A stretch of 64,000 nucleotides of DNA, taken from an uncultured Poribacteria bacterium. Its GTDB lineage: Bacteria; Poribacteria; WGA-4E; WGA-3G. The stretch's first letter is position 1. Every line of letters starts with the position of its first letter. This document shows positions 33,947-41,985 of the stretch, piece after piece. The stretch is taken from positions 5,137,200 to 5,201,199 of the forward strand of contig OX639973.1 of assembly GCA_951828385.1 (NCBI GenBank), given 5' to 3'. A program made the translations under genes and the position numbers. The notes under the pieces were generated by a model. It was not told the DNA's origin, did not search any database, and saw nothing but the letters and a program-made list of their open reading frames with translations.

Positions 33947-35137
33947 CTATCTGATTGTCTGAAAAATGCCAGCAGCACCCATACCACCGCCGACACACAT
34001 CGTTACCATACCGTATTCGTGATTTTGCCTACGCATTTCATTAATCAGGCTCACAGTGAGCTTTGTGCCTGTGCAACCGAGCGGATGTCCAAGGGCGACT
34101 GCGCCACCGTTGACGTTCACCTTTTCGGGTGGCAGTTGTGCCTCTTGAAGGACAGCAAGGGCTTGCACAGCAAACGCTTCGTTGAGTTCTATGACATCAA
34201 TATCATCTAAAGTTAACCCTGCCGACGCGAGTGCCTTCGGGATGGCTGGCACCGGTCCGATTCCCATGATTTCAGGCGGAACACCGGCTGTGGCGTAACC
34301 CACAAAATGTGCCAACGGATCGTACCCCTCTGCCTTTGCTCGCTCTTCAGACATAAGGACGACTGCAGCGGCAGCGTCGCTCATCTGCGAAGCGTTACCC
34401 GCCGTCACTGTGCCGTCCACGTGAAAAACCGGCTTCAGGGATGCCAATGCTTCTGTTGAAGTATCGCGGCGAGGCCCTTCATCCGTATCAAAAACAGTAC
34501 GCACGGTTTCAGGAGTGCCTTCCGAATTGAGGTGCCTCTCCTTTACCGTCAACGGCACGATTTCTTCCCTGAATTTGCCAGCATCAATCGCCGCGATCGC
34601 CTTGCGATGGCTCTGATATGCATAGGCATCTTGATCACTGCGAGATATACTATATTTCCGCGTCAAGTTTTCAGCGGTCAATCCCATGCTAAGATATGCC
34701 TCCGGTGCGTGTTCTATAAGCGAAGGGTTCGGGGAGAGGTTAGCACCGAACGGTACCTGACTCATGCTCTCCACACCCCCTGCGATAACGATTTTGGCGC
34801 GCCCCGATAGAATCTGCTCGGCACCCATCGCTATCGTTTCTAAACCGGATGCACAGAATCGGTTGATCGTAATGGCAGGGACGGAGACCGGGAACCCTGC
34901 ACGTAAACTGGCAATACGAGCGACGTTGTAACCCTGCGGCCCCTCATGTGTAGCGCAACCGATAATAACATCGTCTACCGTATCAAGCGCAAGCTGTGGA
35001 AGTCTCTCCACCGCACCACGGAGCGCAGCGGCGGCGAGTTCGTCGGGGCGCGTATTTTTCAGTGTGCCTCTTCCGGCTTTGCCGACGGCTGTGCGCACCG
35101 CAGATACGATAACCACGCTTGATGTCGCTTGCCTCAT
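33947..35137 (-). CDS. fadA: Thiolase (acetyl-CoA C-acyltransferase)
   Basis: 396-aa thiolase that cleaves 3-ketoacyl-CoA in beta-oxidation (or joins acetyl-CoA units). The nucleophile Cys lies in [20 protein letters not shown] (~residue 90). The His is in [17 protein letters not shown] (~residue 350) and the general-base Cys in [12 protein letters not shown] (~residue 380). The frame is open to 35194, but the ATG at 35137 follows AGAGGG at 6 bp and shares the ATGA overlap (4 bp) with the upstream crotonase. The two genes form a beta-oxidation pair. The gene symbol is given for the beta-oxidation context. Confidence 0.93.
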   Translation of the reverse strand: MRQATSSVVIVSAVRTAVGKAGRGTLKNTRPDELAAAALRGAVERLPQLALDTVDDVIIGCATHEGPQGYNVARIASLRAGFPVSVPAITINRFCASGLETIAMGAEQILSGRAKIVIAGGVESMSQVPFGANLSPNPSLIEHAPEAYLSMGLTAENLTRKYSISRSDQDAYAYQSHRKAIAAIDAGKFREEIVPLTVKERHLNSEGTPETVRTVFDTDEGPRRDTSTEALASLKPVFHVDGTVTAGNASQMSDAAAAVVLMSEERAKAEGYDPLAHFVGYATAGVPPEIMGIGPVPAIPKALASAGLTLDDIDVIELNEAFAVQALAVLQEAQLPPEKVNVNGGAVALGHPLGCTGTKLTVSLINEMRRQNHEYGMVTMCVGGGMGAAGIFQTIR

Positions 35138-36123
35138 TTTTTCCCTCTTTGGACCGTCGCTTCTATCCTTGCGTGCGTCTGCTGTTCTCCACAAAGACCC
35201 AGGAATACCTCATGCTCCAAGTCGAGCAGATATTGTTCCGTAACGAACTGTGGCGCCGAAAGTTTGCCACCGCAGAGTACGGACGCCAATTTATTAGCGA
35301 GGTCTTGTGTATAATCGTCAATAGTGTCTGCTTCCCGAAGGAGATGCGTCTGTAGATTGAGTCGCGCAATCCCTTCCTCACCAAGGACAAATATTTGTTG
35401 CGGCTCAGGTGGAGAATACCCGGCTCTGTGCATTGAGAGCACGAGGTGCTTGGCATCGTCAAGGTGTGTCTCTTGGTTTGATGAGACAGCATCCGTGTGA
35501 CGGAGGTAACCGAGCGTCATTGCATCTGCAGCGTTTTGTGAAACGGTGGATTCACGGATTGTCCCAAAAGCCTTATTAACGGACGGAAACAGATCCTGAA
35601 TCGGTGCGGGCAGCGTTTGCCCCTCTAAGCATCGGAGTGCCATCTCCTTAGTGCCACCGCCAGCCGGGATAAGTCCGACGCGGAGTTCAACGAGACCGAG
35701 GGAACTTTCAGTGAAAGCTTGTACAGCATCTGCGCCGAAAGCGAGTTCACATCCACCACCGAGTGCCATACCCGCTGTTGCTGCGACGACCGGCTTTGAT
35801 ACTGTCCGGAGCCTTGTGCAAACGGTTTGTAGATTGCGGAGTGTTCCTGAAATAGCGTCCCAATTTTGGCTCTTCGCACGTTCCAGAAGGAGGATGAGGT
35901 TAAGCCCCACCGAAAAATGCTTCGCTTCTGTGGCAATGACCATGCCTACGTGATTGGTTTCCACCTCATCCAACGCAGCATCAAACATCTCCAGCATTTC
36001 GTCCCCTATGATGTTCAATTTACCATGCAGTTCAAGCCGGGCAACGCCGTCGCCGATGTCTATCAGACTGGCATCCGCATTGGAAATGATAGGTTTAGCG
36101 TCTGTCGTTTTTAACGTTGACAT
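35134..36123 (-). CDS. Enoyl-CoA hydratase-like protein resembling the C-terminal part of FadN
   Basis: 329-aa crotonase-superfamily protein. It contains the oxyanion-hole strand [19 protein letters not shown] and [40 protein letters not shown], all of the FadN/FadB-like class rather than plain FadB1-type ECH. The remaining C-terminal ~110 residues ([15 protein letters not shown], then helical text ending in [20 protein letters not shown]) match the C-terminal region of the fused enzyme. In Bacillus FadN-type proteins this segment is fused behind a 3-hydroxyacyl-CoA dehydrogenase; here the dehydrogenase half is missing and a cupin gene lies upstream. It is translationally coupled to the thiolase. 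Either a split pathway protein or a truncated fusion. Confidence 0.85.
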   Translation of the reverse strand: MSTLKTTDAKPIISNADASLIDIGDGVARLELHGKLNIIGDEMLEMFDAALDEVETNHVGMVIATEAKHFSVGLNLILLLERAKSQNWDAISGTLRNLQTVCTRLRTVSKPVVAATAGMALGGGCELAFGADAVQAFTESSLGLVELRVGLIPAGGGTKEMALRCLEGQTLPAPIQDLFPSVNKAFGTIRESTVSQNAADAMTLGYLRHTDAVSSNQETHLDDAKHLVLSMHRAGYSPPEPQQIFVLGEEGIARLNLQTHLLREADTIDDYTQDLANKLASVLCGGKLSAPQFVTEQYLLDLEHEVFLGLCGEQQTHARIEATVQRGKK

Positions 36124-36171
36124 TTCAATAATTTACCTTAGTGGCGTTTTCAAACCGCCGGCAATTGAGCA

Positions 36172-36570
36172 CTACGCATCGAAATGGTAGACGATTTCAT
36201 CGAACCGATCCGCTGCGAAGGTGAACAGGAAAACTAAATTCTCAGTGCCGGTACAACGGAGTGAGTGCTTTGCATGAGCGGGTATGAAGACCGACGCACC
36301 CGGACTGAGTGATGCCTCATGATCGTCTACTGTCACATACCCCTGCCCACTGATGACATAGTATGTCTCTGCAGGGGCATGGTGATGGAGTGGAAGCAGG
36401 GTCCCCGGTGTCATTTCTGCTATGCCAGTAGAGAGTTGACTGCTGGGGCCCCGTTCACCGGATATGAGGATTTTCCAACGCACTGGACTTTTGGCAACGA
36501 GGTCCGGATCGTCCCAAGTTTCCCAGTCAAGTTCTGCTTGGTTGAGGATAATCGGTTTTTGTTTATTCAT
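36172..36570 (-). CDS. Cupin-domain protein
   Basis: 132-aa single-domain beta-barrel. Cupin motif 1 is PLHHHAPAETYYVISGQGYV (~residues 59-78), a classic HxH...E metal site. Motif 2 is FIPAHAKHSLRCTGTENLVF (~96-115) with the second-motif His. The position of the Glu and His fits metal binding. It lies upstream of the crotonase-thiolase pair on the same strand, separated by 48 bp, so may be cotranscribed. Substrate unknown (dioxygenase, isomerase and sensor roles all occur in this fold). Confidence 0.88.
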   Translation of the reverse strand: MNKQKPIILNQAELDWETWDDPDLVAKSPVRWKILISGERGPSSQLSTGIAEMTPGTLLPLHHHAPAETYYVISGQGYVTVDDHEASLSPGASVFIPAHAKHSLRCTGTENLVFLFTFAADRFDEIVYHFDA

Positions 36571-36971
36571 GGGATATAGTCTAACAAATTAGGAGTGATT
36601 TTACAAGATTTTTTCCGAGACTTCGCGCGCAATGTGCAAACGGAAGGTGCCAATGGCAGGTTTCCGTAGGCCCCTTGTCCCTGTGTAGCACGGAATGCGA
36701 CGCTTCTGCCACAGCAACCACATAAAGCAAGTCCGCAAAGTGAATGAAGAAACGGAACGCTGGACGCACAGAACAAGCCCGCTGTAGCGGTGATGTCACG
36801 ATAACCTTTACACGAGAAAACGCCAGCGCACCTTACTGTTGGCGCGCACTGCGGGGATTGTAGGTGGACGTTTTTGAGTGTGGGTGTTATCTCCGGCGCA
36901 AGCCCCACTTCTGAGGATTTTTCAAGCGCGCATCTCCAAATGGTATACGCTCGCCTTCTACGGTCTCCCAA
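36567..36971 (-). CDS. Doubtful Cys-rich open frame
   Basis: 134-aa frame that touches both neighbours (4 bp into the cupin start, 14 bp into the end of the membrane-protein gene at 36958). The protein is very Cys-rich (LCGLALCGCCGR, RCAGVFSCKG) but shows no known motif, and codon use is unlike its neighbours. The DNA below reads like a degraded or repetitive spacer. I list it because nothing else explains 36571-36957, but I would not rely on it. Confidence 0.2.
   Translation of the reverse strand: MGDRRRRAYTIWRCALEKSSEVGLAPEITPTLKNVHLQSPQCAPTVRCAGVFSCKGYRDITATAGLFCASSVPFLHSLCGLALCGCCGRSVAFRATQGQGAYGNLPLAPSVCTLRAKSRKKSCKITPNLLDYIP
36571..36957. other. Gene-poor spacer between the cupin and the small membrane operon
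   Basis: Apart from the doubtful frame above I see no gene, promoter or clear terminator. It separates the housekeeping run (36570 leftward) from the end of the operon at 36958-40135. Confidence 0.5.
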
Positions 36972-37641
36972 TCTGAATACGGGCGCACTCTATCGGGGAG
37001 AACCGATCTCCGACGCACTGGCGGACGCGCCGACGAGACACCAAGCGAACGCGGGCGATCCACACCCCACGAGAAACCACCGGCGACGCGCGATGAACAA
37101 CAACACCTGAACGCTTACCATTGAGAAATAGGTTTCCCGTTTCTAAAGAAAGCAGACGTTCTTGACCACCGATGGAGAGTGTTACCTGCTTCGCTTCTAT
37201 ACCAACAACTTCCGTCGATGCGTCTATTTTCTCACCTAATGAAACGATGTGTGTCCGGTTTCCTGCGGTGGATTGTATGATGGCTTGTGGCGGCGTGTTC
37301 GCATCTATAGGAAGTATCGTACCGATGAGGCGATAGGGTTCAATCGGGCGTGGCGGTCTCCAGCCTAACGGACGGAACAGGTTATTAGAGATGATGGTTT
37401 GGTAGAACGCTTCGGAATCAAAGACGGGTCGGGTTCGGTCAACTTCCCTGTCTTGTGGTGATTCGACGGTCTGCTTACGCGTCAAGGGTTCTGGTGGCGG
37501 TCTCTTGAAAGCAAAGAAAACCGCCAGTAAGACGAACGCGCCCGCAATCAAAAGACGACAAGAAAAGACGCTGCCGTTGGCATGCGCCAGCGCAGCGTCT
37601 TTTCTGCGTTTGTTGAAAAGGGTTCGGTGTGTTTCAGACAT
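36958..37641 (-). CDS. Single-pass membrane protein, GspC/PilP-like periplasmic domain (tentative)
   Basis: 227 aa with a cytoplasmic basic N-terminus, one transmembrane helix at ~residues 28-44 (RLLIAGAFVLLAVFFAFK) and a periplasmic part. The segment FYQTIISNNLFRPLGWRPPR, YRLIGTILPID and VVGIEAKQVTLSIGGQERLL recalls the 'homology region' of GspC and the PilP beta-sandwich of type II secretion and type IV pilus systems. The rest is basic and unstructured (RVRLVSRRRVRQ). It is the last gene of a run of five on the minus strand. No other secretion gene is present, so a true T2SS role is unproven. Confidence 0.6.
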   Translation of the reverse strand: MSETHRTLFNKRRKDAALAHANGSVFSCRLLIAGAFVLLAVFFAFKRPPPEPLTRKQTVESPQDREVDRTRPVFDSEAFYQTIISNNLFRPLGWRPPRPIEPYRLIGTILPIDANTPPQAIIQSTAGNRTHIVSLGEKIDASTEVVGIEAKQVTLSIGGQERLLSLETGNLFLNGKRSGVVVHRASPVVSRGVWIARVRLVSRRRVRQCVGDRFSPIECARIQIGRP

Positions 37642-37652
37642 CGTTTCTCAGA

Positions 37653-38753
37653 CTACCGCGCCCAACACCGGTTTGTTGATGCCAAACACGACGCGGGTTT
37701 GCCACCGTTGCAATTTTGCCACGATTGACCGCACCCACTGCGTCTACAGGTCCGAACGCGGTGTCTGTTTTGCCATTGCGAGACATTCACATTCGGATTA
37801 CACGTGTAATACGTATGACCCGCAGCACACGGACGGCTTAAATGCTCGTCGGCGGAACTCACAGATCCCGTGCAAGCCGAACGACCACACGAGACCGTCG
37901 GCGGTGCTGGATACGAATGACTGTGCGAACAGGCATAAAACCCCGTCCCTGTGCAGGTCCCATTGGCATTGCTCGATGAACAACTCGCTTGATACGAATG
38001 ATCCCCACTCACGGTGGTGTTGTGAACATTACACGGATGCATCGACGGTGTGCCACCCGTTGGCGGATTGCTACCCGATGGCGGTGTGCTACCTGATGGC
38101 GGTGTGCTACCCGAACCGCTACCGCTGCCAGGACTCGAACGCCTCAACGTCGTCCAATTCTTGTTGACCGTCCAGTTACCGCCCGTCGAAGCCGTACCTG
38201 GCTCGGGGTGCCATATATCGGAGGCTTCAAGCCATTCCCCACCGCTGGGAAAACTCCATTGCCAATACGCAGGCACTAACTTGATGCTCCCGCTCGCATT
38301 CCACGAATACGTCTTCGGACTGCGGTTAAAAGAACCTCCAAAGTATGTCCCAACCGTGTTATCTATACCCGCTGCAAACGGAAGGAGTGCGTTCCAACTG
38401 CCCAACTGTTCAGGTGAACTCGCGTTGACGGCATCCCCCTTTCCTTGACCATCAATATTGCCATAAAAAAGGATCGTTGCCCACCCGAAACCATGTGTGG
38501 ATGCCTCGATTTCGACTTTAGGAGCAAGCGGGTTACGCCACCAACCATCCGTATAGATGACACCATCGCTGTAAGTCTCTCGCGTATGCGTAAAGGTATA
38601 ACCGTCGATATTACAGGAAATCGCAGGGCTACTGCTAAAGCTTAAATCTTTGTTTGAAACGTCATGGATAAAGTGCGCCTTTAGTCCTGTACCGATCGCA
38701 ATCAACACACCTAAAACGATAATGAAAAGTGAAATTCGCTGTCTACGAAACAC
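37653..38753 (-). CDS. Secreted or anchored Cys-rich protein of unknown function
   Basis: 366 aa starting at a GTG with GGAGG 6 bp upstream. An N-terminal signal/anchor helix (ISLFIIVLGVLIAIGTGLKA, ~residues 7-26) leads to a ~200-residue beta-type domain (WNASGSIKLVPAYWQWSFPS), then a Gly/Ser/Pro linker (SGSGSGSTPPSGSTPPSGSN) and a ~140-residue Cys/His-rich tail with repeating SCSS, SCGRSACTGSVSS, CNPN and CRRSGCGQSWQNC units. The tail may bind metals or be disulfide-bonded outside the cell. I do not recognise a family. It lies between two membrane-anchored proteins, 10-11 bp apart. Confidence 0.65.
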   Translation of the reverse strand: MFRRQRISLFIIVLGVLIAIGTGLKAHFIHDVSNKDLSFSSSPAISCNIDGYTFTHTRETYSDGVIYTDGWWRNPLAPKVEIEASTHGFGWATILFYGNIDGQGKGDAVNASSPEQLGSWNALLPFAAGIDNTVGTYFGGSFNRSPKTYSWNASGSIKLVPAYWQWSFPSGGEWLEASDIWHPEPGTASTGGNWTVNKNWTTLRRSSPGSGSGSGSTPPSGSTPPSGSNPPTGGTPSMHPCNVHNTTVSGDHSYQASCSSSNANGTCTGTGFYACSHSHSYPAPPTVSCGRSACTGSVSSADEHLSRPCAAGHTYYTCNPNVNVSQWQNRHRVRTCRRSGCGQSWQNCNGGKPASCLASTNRCWAR

Positions 38754-38763
38754 TGAAAACCTC

Positions 38764-39522
38764 CTAATATGGTGAAATTAAGTGTTCTAACCCATGCTCA
38801 CGCAGCGCTGCATCGAGTTTCTCTTTCGTACGCCGACTTGCCTTTGCTTTGGCTTCAGCCCCGACCCAGCTCGTCATAAAGTGAACAGGGCGAACCCTTT
38901 GAACAGACGCTTCAAGTGCCTCAATTTCCGCCGTCAGCCGATTGGCTTCGGCGACATCGCCGCGCGACTCCGCCCACCCCTGATCCTCTTGAAGCTGCTC
39001 ATACCTTTCGTATTCCTCAAGGGTCGGGGCAAACCCAACTTCCATCCGTATTTCAACCCACGGCTCGCCTTCTTTCTGTAAGACCGGATCGCCATTTTCA
39101 TCTAAAAGCGGCACGCCGATCTCCTTCCAGCGATACTTATACCCCTTCGGCGGCGGGTTCAGCCCACGTTGATGATAAAACTGGTCAATGATTCGCTGGC
39201 GTTCTTCCACCGGAAGCGACCAGAAATCGGGGGTGTTGTCGGTTTCTGGTTCATCTGTCGGTGCTGCGACGACCGCTGAATCACCAACGGCTTCGGAGTC
39301 GCTCGCATTGGCGGCATCATCGGACACCGCAACTTCAGCGGCGACGGGTTTCTCTGCGGTGTTGCGTTCGTGCCACCACTGCTGGAAGTCCTCGGACTCC
39401 GCTAACGCTTTCTTTGTCTGCTTCTCGACATGCTGCATGTAAAGCAGGCTGCCGCAGACGCACAACACAAAGAACGCTAACGCCCCTATAAAAAGGCGAT
39501 TGCTGAAAAGGTCTTTGAACAT
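38764..39522 (-). CDS. Membrane-anchored protein of unknown function
   Basis: 252 aa. One N-terminal transmembrane helix (LFIGALAFFVLCVCGSLLYM, ~residues 10-29) is followed by a coiled-coil-like and acidic stretch (DSEAVGDSAVVAAPTDEPET), a FWSLPVEERQRIIDQFYHQR segment, and a final helix-rich, charged part (AEIEALEASVQRV). AAGGAG sits 7 bp before the ATG. It belongs to the five-gene run; neighbours at 10 and 65 bp. No known family. Confidence 0.65.
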   Translation of the reverse strand: MFKDLFSNRLFIGALAFFVLCVCGSLLYMQHVEKQTKKALAESEDFQQWWHERNTAEKPVAAEVAVSDDAANASDSEAVGDSAVVAAPTDEPETDNTPDFWSLPVEERQRIIDQFYHQRGLNPPPKGYKYRWKEIGVPLLDENGDPVLQKEGEPWVEIRMEVGFAPTLEEYERYEQLQEDQGWAESRGDVAEANRLTAEIEALEASVQRVRPVHFMTSWVGAEAKAKASRRTKEKLDAALREHGLEHLISPY

Positions 39523-39587
39523 GTGAGTACTCCTTGATTTTCACACCGACACACGTCTGCATCGGTGTTCGGTTTGGTTCTATCGAC

Positions 39588-39752
39588 TCATTGCCCACAG
39601 GGGATCGCCTCACACGGCGGCGGTGTTTCGGGCAGACACACCTCTGCGACTTGACACTCGGACGGAAACCCAGCACTGCTGCGGTATGAAAGCACGACCG
39701 AGAACAATGTCAGTCCACAGAACAAAAAAATCAAAAGGATTTTGCTTTTCAA
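39588..39752 (-). CDS. 54-residue membrane/secreted small protein
   Basis: Not annotated by simple length filters, but AAAGGAG (39760-39766) is 7 bp before a TTG start at 39752. The protein is 54 aa with an N-terminal hydrophobic helix (KSKILLIFLFCGLTLFSVVL) and a Cys-containing tail (SECQVAEVCLPE, CEAIPCGQ; four Cys in the last 22 residues). It ends at TGA 39588-39590. The arrangement suggests a small secreted, disulfide-containing peptide or a membrane subunit. Unknown function; first translated member of the run after the 47-residue protein. Confidence 0.65.
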   Translation of the reverse strand: MKSKILLIFLFCGLTLFSVVLSYRSSAGFPSECQVAEVCLPETPPPCEAIPCGQ

Positions 39753-39934
39753 AGCGGTTCTCCTTTATGGGTTGAATGCAACTGATGGGAGTATTGCCGA
39801 GATGCAACAAAGAAAAAGGAAGGCTCAGGCAATCCGTTCCAAGAGGATGTTGGTCTCTATTGTTATAGCATACAAACTGCGTCATCTGCTATGATAGAAA
39901 CCAGCAGTGTCATAGTCTGGTTATGGCAGTGCCG

Positions 39935-39964
39935 CGTCGATGGGTGTCGTTACCACCCTCGACG
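39935..39964. terminator. Hairpin between the two smallest genes
   Basis: CGTCGA-T-GGGTG-N7-CACCC-TCGACG, 11 pairs with one bulged base. It lies between the end of the 47-residue gene and the start of the 54-residue gene. No T-run follows on the minus strand, so it may be a processing or partial-termination site. Confidence 0.5.
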
Positions 39965-39991
39965 CACCTCGTAAAAAATGGAGGCTGCCAA

Positions 39992-40135
39992 TTACAAAAC
40001 AATTATAGAAAAAACACACAAAATTGTTAATGAAAAGTTTTTGTGTGAATGTGATGAAACACCTGCCGAAAATGCTCCTTTTTCTGAGCTCCCTGTTTCT
40101 TGTGTTTGCTGTGTGTTTTGCTCTTTTTCAGCCAT
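39992..40135 (-). CDS. 47-residue small protein
   Basis: ATG at 40135 with AAAGGAG (40143-40149) 7 bp upstream, TAA at 39992-39994. The protein begins hydrophilic (MAEKEQNTQQTQETGSSEKG) and ends with a hydrophobic stretch (FSLTILCVFSIIVL) that could be a C-terminal membrane anchor. It is the first gene after a strong promoter (40170-40198). The shortness means the evidence is mainly the ribosome site and promoter. No homologue is recognised. Confidence 0.55.
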   Translation of the reverse strand: MAEKEQNTQQTQETGSSEKGAFSAGVSSHSHKNFSLTILCVFSIIVL

Positions 40136-40137
40136 AA

Positions 40138-40156
40138 TTTGTCTCCTTTTGGAGGG
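40138..40156 (-). promoter_or_regulatory. Shine-Dalgarno sequence inside a small palindrome
   Basis: On the minus strand CTCCAAAAGGAG is a perfect palindrome (CTCC and GGAG around AAAA) that contains the GGAG ribosome site for the 47-residue gene. It could mask or regulate translation. Confidence 0.4.
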
Positions 40157-40169
40157 TTTTTGTCTACTT

Positions 40170-40198
40170 ATGATAGTAAATTAGGCAGAGATTGTCAA
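40170..40198 (-). promoter_or_regulatory. Strong sigma-70-type promoter of the small-protein operon
   Basis: Minus strand TTGACA (40193-40198), 17-bp spacer, TATCAT (40170-40175). Start expected near 40163, ~28 bp before the ATG at 40135. Transcription could run to 36958. Confidence 0.7.
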
Positions 40199-40415
40199 GA
40201 TTCGGTGGAAAGTGTGTCGGAAGGGTCAGGCACAACTGTGTTGCTGATGCCTCACCGAGGGGTTCATCATCTGTTAAAACGAAGTAAAATGAACTATAAG
40301 GATAAATGGAACAATTAGGCATCCTGATATTCGGCACATCAACCCCTCAGAATAATTCAGTGCGGCCGATCAAGTCAGTTTAATTTCCTCTTTTTGTTTT
40401 TGAGAGATATTTCAC

Positions 40416-41747
40416 CTAAAAGGGCTCAATATCAGGGGCACGAAGAATCGGCGGTTCCGGTATGAATGGCCTTTCCTCCACTGTTGTTGGGTCCACAACA
40501 GCACCCATAAATAACACGGTTTCTGTCTGATTATCACGAATCGCGAAGAAAAATGGTCGATCTATAACAAACGGGATAGGCGGTACAGGTGCCGCTGCCG
40601 CCGTCGTTGGAACATCTTCATCTAAAAAAACAAAGGTACCTGTGGCAGCTTCAGTGCCTTCTTCATTGACTTCAACAATTGCGTGGTGGTCTAAATAGCT
40701 AATAAACACAGGCACCGGTGAAACCCGCATACGGCTGAAATCTGCATTAGCACCATCGAACGCTATACCCATACCGAGTTGTCCCAACGGGCTCCCAAGC
40801 TCTGCTGAGTATCTTAGCTTGAATTTGGGCATAACAAGTGCCACTTCCGCTTCGGAGAATTGCGACATCCAACTCTCCCAATTCTGAGTATTCAAATGTC
40901 CTAAGAAGGTGTTGAGATCGGTGTTTTGATCCGGTAGGAAGATATACATACCCATGTGACCATCGCCATAAGGGAGGTTTACAACCTGAAAGTGTTCGCC
41001 TGCGTAGTACCGGTACCAATCCGTTTTGTGCATCATTGGGATCTGTTTTTCGCCACCATCCGTGAGATAGAAAGGTTTATCTTTGGTTCGGGATACATCG
41101 AATTCTTCTTGCCAATCTCCCCTGAAATAAATTCCACTAATCAAGCATACCACCGTTGATGGTGCAATTGCCTCAATAATATTTGAGATCCTGCCATCGG
41201 TATTGTCACTCACGCTCTGATTAATCGTTGAAACATTATCCGGTTCTGTGAAATCAATTGTTGAGATTTCCGTATCCAAAAATTGGCGATTCCGATCCAA
41301 GAAACCGGGGTCAAACTCTATACCCGTGGCTCCCCAAAGCGAATTCGCAATCGACAGAGTTACCTTTGAATCGGGGGCCTGAAGTGCTCTTTGCAAGTAC
41401 ACATAGTTGGCATTGAGCGATTGCGGATCTAGCGCTTGCAGTTGTAGCGTATTTATCATCGCCTGCTCGGTCTCGTCCACGGCTCCATTGCGTACCATCG
41501 CCAACGCAACAGAAACGCTGAACGGCGAGATAAGTGTATTATTTTGCTGATCGGTTTTTCGGAGTTCGTTGAGTAACTTAAACCCGAACGTTGTATTCGC
41601 CCTGACGAGGTTCGGATCCACGGAGTCAAACTCAATTCGTTTGTTGTCAATCATGCCAAGGTTAACCCTATCACACCCAGCGAAGATTAGTAACATTAAA
41701 CTCATCAGTCCGAGCACAAGTTTCGTAGATGTCTGTTTTCGATTCAT
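40416..41747 (-). CDS. Lipoprotein serpin (serine/cysteine protease inhibitor)
   Basis: 443-aa serpin. The N-terminus MNRKQTSTKLVLGLMSLMLL runs into a lipobox LLIFAGC, so it is probably surface- or membrane-anchored. The fold signatures NTLISPFSVSVALAMV, VTLSIANSLWGATG, and the C-terminal FVIDRPFFFAIRDNQTETVL are standard. The inhibitory hinge VEVNEEGTEAATGTF is present, with small residues that allow loop insertion, so the serpin should be inhibitory. The reactive loop after the hinge (FVFLDEDVPTTAAAAPVPPI) is about seven residues longer than in antitrypsin by my count, and Ala/Pro-rich. GGAG is 7 bp before the ATG. Monocistronic in appearance. Target protease unknown. Confidence 0.9.
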   Translation of the reverse strand: MNRKQTSTKLVLGLMSLMLLIFAGCDRVNLGMIDNKRIEFDSVDPNLVRANTTFGFKLLNELRKTDQQNNTLISPFSVSVALAMVRNGAVDETEQAMINTLQLQALDPQSLNANYVYLQRALQAPDSKVTLSIANSLWGATGIEFDPGFLDRNRQFLDTEISTIDFTEPDNVSTINQSVSDNTDGRISNIIEAIAPSTVVCLISGIYFRGDWQEEFDVSRTKDKPFYLTDGGEKQIPMMHKTDWYRYYAGEHFQVVNLPYGDGHMGMYIFLPDQNTDLNTFLGHLNTQNWESWMSQFSEAEVALVMPKFKLRYSAELGSPLGQLGMGIAFDGANADFSRMRVSPVPVFISYLDHHAIVEVNEEGTEAATGTFVFLDEDVPTTAAAAPVPPIPFVIDRPFFFAIRDNQTETVLFMGAVVDPTTVEERPFIPEPPILRAPDIEPF

Positions 41748-41945
41748 CGGTTTTCTCCAACTTTTGTTTTCTAAGTTGCTCCTACAAGAGAGACAACCTG
41801 TGGATTAGAAGATTCTACTCTGGACAATAATGTAGCGGATAGAGAATTTTCTCAAGCGCACCGTCTCGCAAACAATTGAGAAAATAATATCATATTTGAC
41901 AGAAAAAATCACGGAAGAAATTAAAACGAAAATTGGAAAAGGAAA

Positions 41946-41965
41946 GGGCAGCTACGAGGCTGCCC
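41946..41965 (-). terminator. Rho-independent terminator of ilvD
   Basis: GGGCAGC-N6-GCTGCCC, a 7-bp perfect stem, with TTTCCTTTT following on the minus strand. Lies ~20 bp past the ilvD stop. Confidence 0.65.
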
Positions 41966-41985
41966 CAGGAAAAATAGGTCGGTTT

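Noticed and set aside
39610-39885. 91-codon frame on the minus strand at the start of the small-protein run
   Set aside because: The shifted frame with TTG at 39752 has the strong ribosome site and a membrane helix, so the longer frame is a shadow.
39978-40184. 68-codon plus-strand frame
   Set aside because: Antisense of the 47-aa gene; no ribosome site comparable to the minus-strand one.
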